Source: Oidiodendron maius Zn
Taxonomy: Eukaryota > Ascomycota > Leotiomycetes > Myxotrichaceae
Assembly (NCBI GenBank): GCA_000827325.1
Contig: KN832874.1
Span: 1,024,067-1,088,066, forward strand
Direction of reading: 5' to 3'
Length of the DNA stretch: 64,000 nt
The translations under genes and the position numbers were made by a program. Shown here one piece after another: positions 1-11,389 of the stretch. The notes beneath the pieces were generated by a model, which worked only from the letters and a program-made list of their open reading frames with translations, was not told the DNA's origin and made no database searches. Positions within the stretch are counted from its first letter, which is position 1; each line of letters opens with the position of its first letter.

Positions 1-685
1 GCCTCTAGCACTCTAAATCTCTCAGCTGTAGTATAAACAGAACGATCAAAACCAAGTTACGATAATGCCTATAGATGTATGATAGAGATTTAAATAGAAA
101 ATAATTTTGTCTGATATAGCATCCCATAGTTTCAAACGCCTTATTAGTGTATGTAAAAAAAATGCAGTTTAATATAGTTCGACCTAGCAAGACTAAGAAT
201 TTAATTATAATTAAAACTGCACAGGCCATTCGACTGTCATCTCTCCTTTACGTGATCGTCCGCTGGAAGGGGGTGTTGTGGATGCTTATATGATCATCAT
301 AATTACTAACTCTACATGTAAATAAATAACCTTGAAACGTATAGTAATAATATATTGATTACATGTATAGAGTTTTTGCTCGTGCTATGCATAGCAAGCT
401 AATAGGCTTAAGTAGCATTGCACAGTTTTAAGGACCGCTATTCCACGCGAATAAATTTGGTCAAATTGTAGCTGCCTCTCTGGAAGAATCCGGGCTCATT
501 TGTAGAAGAGAGCTACACAGCTACACTACTCTGCTGTATACTGTAAACGAAGATGAGGCATGTAACTAGAGAACAGAGCAATACTCATCCGCTGAAGCAA
601 GTTAGAATATCGTTATCGCTTCAATTCAGTGCAATTATCCTAACGCTATGGCTTGATATGGGACTAATCTATGATATAATACACT
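1..685. other. intergenic, AT-rich
   Basis: No supported gene. The stretch is AT-rich with short open frames only, and it lies downstream of the minus-strand gene that ends at 686. Confidence 0.6.
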
Positions 686-1564
686 CTACATATCCCATCC
701 TCTCTTCCTAACGCAGAACCAGCTGTCCGTCTTCCTGCTGTGCCCCATGTATGCCTCATTCTGATTTACGCTTGCGTATAAATTCCACCCATACCTTTCC
801 AATGTCTCAACCATTTTCAGTAATAACATTCTTGCAACCATCCTCTGCTCACCTGTTGCTACCCACGAAGTTCCTTGAATCTTAAACTCCCAGGCGTTCC
901 GACTCTTATCCTTCCAGCTCTCTCCCTGTAATACCCTCGTTCCCTTCAGCATGCTCCGAAAAGCGGTGATAAGTTGTGTATTGGCCCCAATTAAGCGCAA
1001 TTTATTAGTTTGATTGAAGGAGATTGCTACCCATTCGCTCTCTGGCGGCGGTATTTCTTGTTTCCGGAATATCAATGTACTTTTGTCGTGTTCCTTCTTA
1101 CCAACATCTGTGGCAGCCTGCAATATCCATCCCGCAGAAAATAAATATGCTAATATAGAGCACATGACGATGCGAGCGGGGATTGCATCGCTGCCTTGAC
1201 CTCTCCAAGGACTGCCGTTCAATTTGAATTCGTACGAAAGGGGAAACTTTCGTACAGTTTGAATGCCTAGGTGCCAGGAAGTCTGGACAACAGTGTGCAG
1301 GGCAACAATATCTTCATGGCGAAATTGGAGGAGACTGACGCGGTCAACGCCGGAGAGTGACATAGATGCAAAAGTCGCGTGGAAAGGAGGATCAGGTGAT
1401 ATAAGTTGCTGCACATTATGTTTCTCGATCTCCTCGGATAGAGGCGAATCCACCTTGTGTGCAAGGGGCTCAAAAATGCTTTCATCGAATTCCAGATGTT
1501 CATCGAATATAGGCGGATCCATCTCCTGAGAGTTGGAGGTCGTCGAGGATAATGAAAAAGACAT
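686..1564 (-). CDS. conserved fungal protein with two internal repeats
   Basis: An uninterrupted frame of 292 residues from the ATG at 1564; the open frame extends upstream only through a GTG, so I chose the ATG. Two regions of about 85 residues look like diverged copies of one domain: residues about 95-180 and about 190-285 each contain a W, then a basic YEFKL/WEFKI strand, G-x-PW or GTSW, an AR-M helix, a GW-L segment, and end in FRK or CVRK. The first 80 residues are low-complexity and acidic (Ser/Thr/Glu/Pro rich). No signal peptide or membrane segment is visible. I recognise the layout as that of a widespread Pezizomycotina protein of unknown function; I assign no role. It faces away from the next gene. 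Confidence 0.75.
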   Translation of the reverse strand: MSFSLSSTTSNSQEMDPPIFDEHLEFDESIFEPLAHKVDSPLSEEIEKHNVQQLISPDPPFHATFASMSLSGVDRVSLLQFRHEDIVALHTVVQTSWHLGIQTVRKFPLSYEFKLNGSPWRGQGSDAIPARIVMCSILAYLFSAGWILQAATDVGKKEHDKSTLIFRKQEIPPPESEWVAISFNQTNKLRLIGANTQLITAFRSMLKGTRVLQGESWKDKSRNAWEFKIQGTSWVATGEQRMVARMLLLKMVETLERYGWNLYASVNQNEAYMGHSRKTDSWFCVRKRGWDM

Positions 1565-2548
1565 AAGGCTGGGCTGGTTTAGCAAGAGTCTGCATTCCAC
1601 TCATAATGCACACATATCAACTTACTCGTTCCTTTGATGGTCACTCAAGTCAGTTCTGTAGTTGAACAGAAGCGAAATATGTTCTACGGAGAGAAATAAT
1701 TGTATGGGTCTTCTAACTGATTGTCTGAATATAAACCGGAACCGAGGCTGCCGATAAGCGCCCAGGAAGATCATCCAATGCCGAGGTAGCAAAATCAAAC
1801 AACCCTTGCATGACGAACCAGCAAATCACGTATCTTTTCGGTCTAAAGGACCGAGGCTCTATGCCCAATTAATTTGGGATGTCAGCCTCTAAGGAGACGT
1901 GCCTATCAAGGGAATTATCGGGGTCTCCATAGAACAAGCATCCCTGAAAACCACGCTGTGCCCTTGGCTAGCTCAATTCGACTGCCGCAAATTCAAGGGT
2001 GACAAATATTAGTTTCTTGGATGTTCCAGCCTTCATGTTTCATCATCTGCAATCGAAGCGGTACATTTACTAGAATTCTTACTCTGCATGGTTGCCTTGT
2101 GCAACGACCATACTGTCAAATATCATTTAGACTTCCATACTCTTTTCCATAACCCTCCGCTTCATCCGTTATTATCTGCTATTGTGCTTAAATTCTTGTT
2201 ATCTCAGTTTGCTTGTTGGTGGATTAAGCAAGCGCCGATGTCACAATAGAAGATCCATCCTCTGTGGAGATTCAGGCGACCTATCGCTACACCCTCGTCG
2301 TGATTTGGGCCAATACACTCCCGTTCACCTCCCGCATCCGGGCATTGGCCCCCTGTGCTCAGGACGGCCACACAGCCTCAGTTCCTTCTGGCCTATTTAC
2401 GAGTGGTCTCTTCATTTATCTAGCTCGTTCACCGCAACTCAACCTTGGACATACCGGTATCTTTGGCACCGTTACAAACCTCGTCCTTGCTTTAGCAACA
2501 CGCTTCCCACAAAGTTAGTCATTAAGTCATTACAAAGTACCATCCAAA
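1565..2548. other. intergenic between divergent genes
   Basis: Shared 5' region of two divergent genes. A 133-codon open frame at 2182-2583 overlaps the start of the next gene in another frame and has no coding character; I treat it as leader or promoter sequence. Confidence 0.5.
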
Positions 2549-3504
2549 ATGCCATCCACTTCCACCTACCCTTGGGCAGGTAGAAAAGAAAGTGATGATG
2601 GTAGCAACGGCATAGATCTAAAGCAAAAGGATTCGCCAGGCGGTCTCTGTATGTCACCAGCCGATAGCCCGTTCCTAGTCTCGCCAGCAGTTCGCTATAC
2701 TCCATACTTCGGACAGTTTGGCGTCTCAGCGACAACCGTTTCTCCGTCGGGGTCATCAGTGAGCATGCTCTGCAGCCCATTAACGACATCTCCCAATCAT
2801 ATTGGCGCCGAAAAACCGCCCACACGAATTCCCTCTCAAATGAATCAGAGCTATATGTGTCAAAATCAGCCGCCCATCCTCTCCGCGCCCAGCTTATTTT
2901 CATTACGACCTGCGACTGGGGTTAATCCTGAATACGGCCGCAACCCCCTTCAACATGGTCTTCTTCAGCCAGCGCCCCTAAGATCCACGACCCATCTACC
3001 TTCTCTTGATACCATGCGACCTTTGCCACGGCGGCGCAAGAGAAAACCTGTCAGGGCATTTTCGGAGCGAGATCTTTCGGGAGAGATGACCCCCGAAGAA
3101 CAAATCTTAATGCAGTTGACGGAGCAAAAGAACCTCCCCTGGAAAGAGGTTGCCATAAGATTCAAGGAGCAAACTGGGAAGATGATGAAAATTCCTGCCC
3201 TGCAGATGAAGAAGAAAAGACTTGTTGAACGCCTTCGTGTTTGGACGCCCTCTGAGGTACAGTGACCCACTCCTCATTCCAACACTGGGACTGGCGCATA
3301 TATACAATGAATTTTCTGACCCATCGACAGGAACAGGCTCTTTATATGGCATGGGAAGAATACAGTCGGTCAAAATGGGAGATCATTGCCAACAACATGC
3401 CAAAGTATGGCTGCGCGGAAAAGTGGCCCAAGGAACTGGTTCAGAAAAAATTGCAAGGGACATCCGATCTCACAACCACCCACGGAAGGTGTCATGTATT
3501 ATAG
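2549..3504 (+). CDS. Myb/SANT-like fungal protein
   Basis: Two exons, 2549-3256 and 3331-3504, joined in phase 0 across a 74-base intron (donor GTACAG, acceptor GACAG); 293 residues. Residues 1-150 are Ser/Pro rich and disordered. A basic patch PRRRKRKP near residue 157 could be a nuclear signal. Residues about 175-225 (EEQILMQL to RLRVW) and the region continued in exon 2 (EQALYMAWEEY, then KWEIIANNM and a KWP turn) form two helical units with conserved aromatic residues, like the paired Myb/SANT-type repeats of fungal regulators. The second unit is only complete when the intron is removed, which supports the splice. A nuclear DNA- or histone-binding role is inferred; targets are unknown. 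Confidence 0.75.
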
Positions 3505-3716
3505 GGACTCTGGCAGCCTCTTAGTAGTTTGTTTGGATGGTGTACAGTAAAAAATGCTGCAAACTTGGGTACTTAATTCCTTTTCTTGGTTATCTCTGGG
3601 GCGGGCTAAAATTGTATGTACATTTAATTCTACTTTCCTTGCATAATGGAGACGAATATAAAAAGTAACAATTATATGCAAAAGGAAAGACTTGTTTACT
3701 TTTTATGTTTTAGTAG

Positions 3717-4002
3717 TGTTTCAATAGTAAGCCGAACTAGTGTGCCGGCTCAAGCTGGACAGGGATCTCGATCCGTAAGAAGGACTTAAAGGTGTATTCC
3801 AACTATCAGCCGTCTTAACTAAGAGAACAAGTTAAAGAGAGAGAGAAAGAGAGACAGCTTAGGTTCGGCCAGCCCAGGTGGTTTTATACCAACCTGGCTG
3901 GGCATGTAATCTAACCGAGCCTGTAACAATTGCTACAGGCTCGCCTAAGTCACGTGCGTGTAGCTACGCTCCCTAGGCAGTAATCTGACGAGATTCGTCA
4001 CA
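3717..4002 (-). mobile_element. solo LTR, degenerate (LTR retrotransposon fossil)
   Basis: About 286 bases that read on the minus strand as TGTGACGAATC ... GAAACA, i.e. TG...CA ends. A TATA-like motif (TATAAAACC) and a CT-rich tract lie in the order usual for an LTR promoter and leader. Flanking pentamers AGTAG and ACTAG differ at one base, so the target duplication is decayed and the insertion is not recent. No internal region or second LTR is seen. Family cannot be assigned (Gypsy or Copia). Confidence 0.55.
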
Positions 4003-4265
4003 ACTAGTATGGATTGGTTCGCGTAATGGTCGGCTCGCTTACTGTTTCACGTTAAATTGGTGACCTGGTCTAGACTCGGCTTAAGAATAGGCCGATAGAC
4101 ACAGGACAGCCAAGTAGATATTAGACTTCTTTTGGTTCAGGCGGGGCTATAAGAAGCGTTGAATCTCTTATATTCTCCTCGGCCCATTCGCCGGATAGAT
4201 TATGATCGAATAGTTTCTTGCTCCTCGCATTCTAGGCAGACTTACATATCATCACGCAATGCAGC

Positions 4266-5963
4266 ATGGCAAGTGTGCCGGAAAATCAGCGAGTTAGCCA
4301 AATGATTGAAACCAAGTTCAATGACGCGTTCGCTACAAAGGCGTCACAGCTTCAACCGAAAATCTATGAATGGGCCAGTCGTCCGCAACAGGTGGTCCGC
4401 TTCGAAGACTCCGAAGACGGTTTCTTCGGAGTCAGGCCGGTATTTGCGCATACAATCGAATCGTTGCCTACACTACTTTGGGGTAAGGCAGATGAGTTTA
4501 TTCTGGACTTTGGTATACATCTTGTGGGCTATGCCTCGTTCAAGATATCTGGTCGAGGTGTCAATGTGGATGCGCCAGTAAGAATTCGCGTCATCTTTGG
4601 GGAAACCCCCCGAGACGTGGCACAAGAGTTGTATCCGTGCGACACTTGGATTAGCACTAGTTGGCTGCCGGACGAGGTAATAAATATTGATGATTTGCCT
4701 TCCGAATTTGAAGTTTCCCGAAGGCACGCATTCCGGTATCTTCGGGTTCAGATACTGGACACCTCGCCGAAATTCAAGGTCAGCTTTAATGACTTCAAAG
4801 TGCGCACGGTTTCAGCAGCCTCTCCCAAAACCAGGATTTCGAACTACATCTTCTCGACAAGTATTCTCGAAGCTATTGACAAGACGTGCATCTTCACACT
4901 TCGAGACTGCATGCAATCTGTCTTCGAAGACGGTCCAAGACGAGATCGTCGATTATGGATTGGCGATCTACGGCTTCAAGCACTTGCAAACTATTACACA
5001 ATCAGGGACTTTAATCTCGTTAAACGATGCCTTTATCTCTTTGCAGCTGTTCCGCGCAGCGATGGCTCCCTTCCCGCATGCCTCTTCGATCGCAAATCAG
5101 GAATTATAGGTGCTACAGACTACATAGTTGATTATGACGCTCTCTTTGGGGTGGTTGTCTATGATTATGTTGTCGCATCTGGAGACACTTTGACTGGTAT
5201 AGATCTATGGGATACCATTCTTCGTAGCATGAGAGTCCCGCTGGCACATGTATCTCAGACGGGAGCATTTCAATCATCCGCAACTCAGTATTGGAAGTTC
5301 CTAGACTGGTCAAAAGAGCATTTGGATACCGATGCGGGAGGACATGGCTTACTGCTCTACTGTTGTAAGACTATAAACAATCTTGCAGTGCTTTTAGACA
5401 AGCCGGAGCCATTTACTGCCATGGTCAACAGATTGTCGTCAGCACAAGCTTTATCATTGTTTTATGATAACGAGCGACAGCGCTTTATATCTGGGCCTCT
5501 GAGGCAAGTCTCTGTAGCCTCTGCAGCTTGGCTAACCCTCTCCTCCGCCTTTCCTAGAGATATCTGCAAGACTGCTCTGCTCAACGTTTTGTCCGACGCA
5601 TCATCCATTAAGCCCAGGACACCTTATCTTTTCCATCATCTTATTGAAGCACTTACCATATGCGGCGCAGAGGAGATGGCTCTTAGCCTAATCATAGAGT
5701 ATTGGGGTTCAATGGTAGTGGATGGGCAAGCCGATACGTTCTGGGAGTGCTATGATAGAAATAATCCGAAAGCCAGCCCTTACGGAGATGACTGCCAGAA
5801 CAACAGCTTTTGCCATGCTTGGAGTTGTACGCCGGCGTATTTTCTCAGAGGGCCGTTGGCGAAGTGGTCACGAGCTATGGAGAAAGGGACAATTAGTTTG
5901 GAAGAGTTGGATCAGCAAAAAATTGGTAGGATTTCTAAACAGTTGGTCCATGAGAAATTATAG
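4266..5963 (+). CDS. alpha-L-rhamnosidase, GH78, intracellular
   Basis: Intronless, 565 residues, no signal peptide, so probably cytosolic. It matches the six-hairpin alpha-L-rhamnosidase fold: a beta-rich N-terminal part (residues 1-190), then an (alpha/alpha)6 barrel. EDGPRRDRRLW at residues 221-231 is the family motif that carries the general acid Glu and substrate-binding residues; TFWECYD near residue 494 holds the second conserved Glu. The HAWS motif follows at about 515. Expected reaction: release of L-rhamnose from alpha-rhamnosides brought into the cell. It heads a run of same-strand genes (regulator, transporter, oxidoreductase, secreted GH78), which supports a rhamnoside-catabolic role. 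Substrate preference (rutinoside, naringin, rhamnogalacturonan fragments) cannot be told. Confidence 0.85.
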   Translation: MASVPENQRVSQMIETKFNDAFATKASQLQPKIYEWASRPQQVVRFEDSEDGFFGVRPVFAHTIESLPTLLWGKADEFILDFGIHLVGYASFKISGRGVNVDAPVRIRVIFGETPRDVAQELYPCDTWISTSWLPDEVINIDDLPSEFEVSRRHAFRYLRVQILDTSPKFKVSFNDFKVRTVSAASPKTRISNYIFSTSILEAIDKTCIFTLRDCMQSVFEDGPRRDRRLWIGDLRLQALANYYTIRDFNLVKRCLYLFAAVPRSDGSLPACLFDRKSGIIGATDYIVDYDALFGVVVYDYVVASGDTLTGIDLWDTILRSMRVPLAHVSQTGAFQSSATQYWKFLDWSKEHLDTDAGGHGLLLYCCKTINNLAVLLDKPEPFTAMVNRLSSAQALSLFYDNERQRFISGPLRQVSVASAAWLTLSSAFPRDICKTALLNVLSDASSIKPRTPYLFHHLIEALTICGAEEMALSLIIEYWGSMVVDGQADTFWECYDRNNPKASPYGDDCQNNSFCHAWSCTPAYFLRGPLAKWSRAMEKGTISLEELDQQKIGRISKQLVHEKL

Positions 5964-6358
5964 GGGAATATTGTGTTAAAGCAGTCTGCTGTGAATTTCT
6001 AGATAGTTGTCCTTGTGAACCAATTAAATAATTGCGCCACAGCTGCAAACTGGCGACTTAGTCAAAATCGACATTGAAATCCCTTCATAATCGTATCCAC
6101 ACACTCGAGACGTAATGTCATATCAATTTAAATTTACTTGTTGATATTCGTTGGGATTAGTTGAGCGGAGTTTTGCTCGGGTTGTTCTAGCGGAATTGAT
6201 GCGGGGTCAGCGGAACTTGTGTGGCGAGAATTTCAACCGTCACGACACCAACTCGCATCGTATCTAAACATCAGAACACAGAATGCCACGCGACTCTCCG
6301 AGTTATTTTGGGATCCTCCTGATCGGTCTTAGCTCAATAGGGTCATCACATTGCAGAC
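5964..6358. other. intergenic, regulator promoter
   Basis: Holds the 3' end of the GH78 gene and the promoter of the Zn2Cys6 gene. GCGGGG, matching the CreA consensus SYGGRG, occurs near 6201 next to a CAGCGG motif. Confidence 0.45.
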
Positions 6359-8115
6359 ATGAGACCTGCCAAAGCTTGCCTCCAATGCCGGAGCGGAAAA
6401 AGAAGGTGTGATCAGACAGCATCCGACAAAGCATGCCGGCAATGCATCCAGAGAAGATTGACATGTTCGGCCGTTGTGCCATACACTGCGGCCCAGTCAG
6501 CACCTCCTTCTAGCCATAGACTGGCCTCCATATTTTTCACTACTGCTGGAGATGAAGAGATCTTGAGCTTAGTGGAACTCTACTTCAAATTCATGCACGA
6601 CAAACCGCATACATTATTCCATGAACCCACATTTAGATCTAGTGTCGTCAATGGAACCGCTTCACGCCAGGTTTTATTAAGCATGATGGGCTTATCTGCG
6701 AGGTTAGGCTAACTCCAACCCGCTTATTATGAATCTTTTCATAGCATTGAACTGAAAGCTGATGCAAAATAGATTCACTGAAGACCCTGAGATACGATCT
6801 CATGGGCCATTGTACGCAGCGGAAGCTAAGAAAGTTTTGAAAGAGGATCTTGAGCATGTGTGCATTGAGAACATCCAAGCATGTATTCTCGTGGGAAATA
6901 TCTGCCTGGGAGATTCCGATCCAGATGCCGAGTCCTTATACTTTGGTAATTTTTTCCCACGTGAGCCATATAAGCTGAATTAGTCTAATAATTTTTACCA
7001 AGTCCTGGCAAACAGGATGGCCCAGATATTAAACCTTGGGACTCTCCTTGAGGCTGATGATGGTGTCACAAGAGAGACAAAGTTGCGATTATGGTGGACA
7101 TGCTTTATAATCGACACATGGTCGAGTGGAGGTTCAAACCTATCCCGGCAATTCAAGCTTCAAGCAGTACAGCCGAGAGTTCCAATGGACGAAAGCACCT
7201 TCTTCCAATTGAAACCAGGAGACCCGGATGTCAATATTACAGAATGGAAGCCCGGCCTGTGGGGTTATATGGTGAAGTTGGTTGAGATATACGCACAAAT
7301 TCAAGATCTCAACAAATATCTCGCTGAAACTCTTGAATGGGACGAAGATACAATTGAGGATGCAGTCCGTGGTCTTGCTGTTATGCTTGAGGCGTTCGAA
7401 CAGAGTCTTCGCCCTGAAATAAAATATTCAGTGGAGAATTTGGCAGAACACGTGAGTCGAGGTCAGGGCAGAACATTCATCGCGTTTCATCTGGGATATC
7501 ATCATTACTATACTCTTTTATTTTATCAGTACCTGGACCGACATCGCCCACCGACCAGAAACGGGAAGGCGTATGCTGACCGCTGCAAACTTCATGCAAG
7601 CATTTTCTGCGATATATTACGGGCTTCTCGGGAACAAGGGGGAGCAGAGGCCTTGTACAACATCGTGGGTCATATTACAGTTGTTTCTTCATCTGTATTG
7701 CTTCATACATATCTGTTTGGGGAAGCAGATGAACTGCCAGATATAAGACGCCGCCTGGAGTCTAATCTTGAATCGCTTGTACAATTGCGCAACTATTGGT
7801 CAAGTGTCGAGCTAATGGTAGGTGATCCGGGTAGAATGAAAATTATGCCTGATACTTACCATGCCGCAGATCAATCGGCTGGTGGTATTCCAAAATAGCT
7901 GCATGAGATCTCTCGGTAATAATACACATCGGTTCGACAGATGGATGGTCAAGTTTTTACTAGAACACGCTGTGGCGTTGGATGAGAAAGAGGATTATCT
8001 CTCTTATTCCTGGCAAGAGTCAACAGCTTCATTGCCACTAGGTAGTACGCATCTGGAACGCAGTCGAGTTACGCAAAGTATCATTGCAGATATGCAAAAT
8101 TTTGAGAGTGGATAA
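6359..8115 (+). CDS. Zn2Cys6 transcription factor (module A)
   Basis: Four exons: 6359-6702, 6773-6945, 7003-7817, 7870-8115; introns of 70, 57 and 52 bases join in frame and give 525 residues. The N-terminus has a complete binuclear cluster, C-x2-C-x6-C-x8-C-x2-C-x6-C (residues 7-31), with the basic RSGKRR loop. The middle (about 75-330) is the fungal-specific regulatory domain: a LYFKFMHDKPHTLFHEPTF helix, and the RLWWTCFIID motif near residue 195. No long coiled coil follows the cluster. It lies between a rhamnosidase and a sugar transporter on the same strand, so it is the likely local activator of module A; that link is inference. Binding site unknown. Confidence 0.85.
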
Positions 8116-9010
8116 TGCTTCTCATTGATAAATTATATAACAATGCAAATAATACTGCAGTTCTTCTTTCACTGCGAGAACGCTAGACCACATGTTTACT
8201 CTCTCGTATAGCCTGTATTCAAGATGACAGATTCGTCAACAAATCTGTTGCACGAGCCAGATCCACGGTTCATCGCATATCTTCCCGCCCTAAGACAACA
8301 CTTACTACATGTGATACTTTAGCACTGTCATATGAGCAACGGTAACACAGCGATTAGACCCCAGGAGGAATGCCAACTTCTTGTAGATCTCATAGGGTTA
8401 TTGATCATGGAACGTAGGTACTGGCAAACATACCGAAGACATCTTCTTCAGGGGCATGGCTACTTGGTTTGCACATTTCACTCCACATGTAATATGCTGA
8501 AATGAGATCTAGGCCATTTTAACATTGCCCATTATATTCGATAGCAAATCAAAGCAAGATTCCCATGACAGCGCTACTAGTGCCGGCAAGACCCACCGTC
8601 ACATTTAGCGCCGGCTTTGGATGCTTTTGATTGGGTCCCCAAACCGGGTTTGCCACCCCGCGAAAATCTTCGTCCCCAATATTCTCCAGATTCTGCAGCT
8701 TCCCCGCGATGGCGGGACAGTATCTGACACCTTGGGCGTCTTTGTGAGATCCCGCACCATGTGCCAAACTGCTACCAGGAACACTACATGGCGTCTGATC
8801 GGTCCAAAGATGGCCGAGTCTTCGAATATTTATACATTCTAATGTGCGCGTAGGAACTTGAAAAGCGTGCCCTTTCATCTGGGAACCCTTCATCTTTGAG
8901 TTGTATTGAAGATTCGGGGAGTATTATTACCGCCATTGTGTCTGTACTGAAGACCTGGAGAGTATTATTGACGCCTTTGATACTGTTATCAGCACCCATT
9001 CGGTTCCAAC
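8116..9010. other. transporter promoter region
   Basis: No supported gene. A 114-codon open frame on the minus strand (8549-8893) resembles nothing I know. The stretch holds two minus-strand GCGGGG motifs at 8656-8661 and 8702-8707. Confidence 0.5.
8656..8707 (-). promoter_or_regulatory. paired CreA-like motifs
   Basis: GCGGGG at 8656-8661 and again at 8702-8707, same orientation, 46 bases apart and about 305-355 bases before the sugar-transporter ATG. They fit the SYGGRG consensus of the carbon-catabolite repressor CreA, which is known to act best at paired sites. Functional use is inferred. Confidence 0.4.
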
Positions 9011-10730
9011 ATGGGCAGACTCGTCACAATCGCCTCAGGCATTTTTTTGGCCATTGGAGGTGAGTTGACGCAACTTTTGTGCTGAAATATCTCTAATCTT
9101 TATTTGCTTCGCAGGGTTCCTCTTTGGGTACGATAGTGGTGTTATAACCTCCACTATAGGGCAGCCAACCTTCATTACTTACTTCGGGACTCCCAGTCCG
9201 TCTCAGAAAGGAGGGATTGTGTCTTCCTTCACCGGCGGCGCCATCATCGGGGCACTGGCTGTATCATGGCTCGCTGATATGCTGGGACGGAAGAAAACTG
9301 TCTTCATTGGAGGTTGTATCTCGGCCTTAGGATGTGCTTTGCAAGCTGGCTCTGCTACCATCGCGATGTTGATAGCAGGTCGGTTCATTGCTGGAATAGC
9401 TGTTGGGCTTCTCTCTGCTATTGTTCCTATGTACTGCGTAAGTTCGCTTCAACGTTCATGGCCTATCTTTATACTGTTCACGATAATTATTAATACACCT
9501 TGCAGTCTGAAATTGCTGAATCTAGTTATCGCGGCGCTCTCAGTGGTCTGCTGCAGTTTATGCTCTCTTGGGGATTCTTTGCGGCTCAGTGGATCGGTTA
9601 TGGCTGCAATTTTACCTCTTCTAGCTTCCAATGTACAGCTCCACGCCCCTCTAAACATCAACAGTGGTACTAACCGTTAACCTAGGGCGGTTTCCCTTGT
9701 CATTTCAGGTCATTCCTGGGCTGGCTCTCGCGATTGGTGTCTGGTTTCTCCAGGAAAGCCCTCGCTGGCTTATTGAGAAAGATCGATACGAGGAAGCCCG
9801 CGCTGCACTTCGTTCCCTTCACTACAATGGCTCAAACGATGAGTACCTGGACCTCGAATATCGCGAGATTCATGATACTATTATGGCTGAGAAGCTGATA
9901 GCTGTTCGATCTTGGAGCGGCTTGATTTCGAAACCATCTTGGCGTCGCCGTCTTGCTCTTGGGATGGGTATCCAGGCTTTCGGTCAATTTTCTGGCATCA
10001 ACGTCATAAATTATTATGGTGTTTCAATCTACAACCTTCTTGGTATTGACACCCGGACATCATTGATGATTATCGGAATATCGGGTTCACTCTCCATCGT
10101 CTATTGTGCACTTGGACTTTACTTCCTCGAGCGCATCGGCAGAATAAAGCCAATGATATTCTCGGCAATGGGCTGCGCACTCACACTCCTTGTCAACGCT
10201 GTTCTCAGCCAGTATTATGTTACGGGGTCACTTTCGAAAAATCCAAATCCAAGTGCCTTACGCGCTATGGTGGCAATGAATCTGGTCTTTTCTTTTTTTT
10301 TCACCTTCACTGGTATAATCTCTTGGGTTTACCCAGCTGAGATCTTTCCCGTCGAAATCCGTGCTAGAGGGAATTCTCTCTCGACGTTAGCGAACTGGTG
10401 CATTGGACTGGTGATTGGTCAGATCTCACCGCTTGCACTTAATGCTGTCGGTTTCCGATTCTTCTACGCCTTTTTCGTCTTCAACCTTTGCGCCGCAGCA
10501 TGCTACTTTTTCTTCTTCCCAGAGTATGTTAACTTCCATCCACCGGCCGGATACATTGCTAACAGTAAGGCAATAGAACTAAGGGCAGGACACTCGAACA
10601 GATGGATACCATTTTTGGAGACCAGCTGGTGCCGCATGCGTTGGAGGACCCCGTGGCGGCCGAGGCTGCCATGTCAAAAATGGAGGAGGCACCAGAAGGT
10701 GTAGTTGAACACAAGGAGAGTGAGGAATAG
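9011..10730 (+). CDS. MFS sugar transporter (sugar porter family)
   Basis: Five exons: 9011-9059, 9115-9437, 9506-9632, 9686-10523, 10577-10730; 496 residues. All splice junctions restore family motifs: GGFLFGYDSGVI at TM1, DMLGRKK in loop 2-3, QESPRWL after TM6, AEIFPVEIRARG in loop 10-11 and PETKGRTLEQ after TM12. It should have 12 membrane segments with both ends in the cytosol and act as a plasma-membrane sugar/H+ symporter. The first exon is only 49 bases. The last intron could use other AG sites, but only the one at 10576 restores PETKGRTLEQ. Context (two rhamnosidases, regulator, oxidoreductase) suggests rhamnose or a rhamnoside as cargo; the sequence itself does not fix the substrate. 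Confidence 0.88.
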
Positions 10731-11389
10731 GCGATAAGAAGCCAGGAATGGGCACTGTAATATCAATAAATTTAAACGTGTATATGCCTGACAGTGGGCA
10801 ACTTTCATATGTGTGGGCTCCTTATCATTATTCTAATTGGATGAAAATTTGATTTTCTACCAGGTATACTCATAGTATCACATTCAATATTTTGTCTACA
10901 TATCCCTACATGATTTCCGTCTTTGGAAAGTATAATTGATGATTGATACTGCCCATCTCAGATGACTTAGAAAATATGCACGACAGAGGTAGAAGTATGT
11001 GCCAAGTCATAAGTTGGAGGCTTGATGAGAAAGCACTCACTAGTTTAGACTAGAAATGAGTCAAGCTCCAATTTAATTTCAGACATTTTTCGTTTAGGCT
11101 CTTATAAGCAGCTCACCAATTCAGCACATTCAAGGATATTTTGAACCTTGTTATACAAGTGAGGCAGGTCCATCGTATGTTAACGTTACGAAGTTAGATA
11201 TCCTGGCTCGGCCGCTCAACAACCGCAGTCAGTGGCGCGGCTCGGCAGAGTACACACCGAAATTCACCGCCTTCTGAAGAGTGAACATCGATAGTATATG
11301 TCATCACCTGAGACAAGTAATAAATATTAACTAGAGGCTTTTATTTTTGGTTCCTCACCTTTGTTAATGTTCTCACACGCTTTCCCGTA
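10731..11389. other. intergenic
   Basis: No gene seen. Promoter of the following oxidoreductase; AT-rich, with short imperfect repeats only. Confidence 0.55.

Noticed and set aside
2182-2583. 133-codon frame before the Myb-like gene
   Set aside because: Overlaps the true start in another frame and shows no domain.
8549-8893. 114-codon minus-strand frame in the transporter promoter
   Set aside because: No recognisable domain and overlaps another frame; codon content does not look coding.
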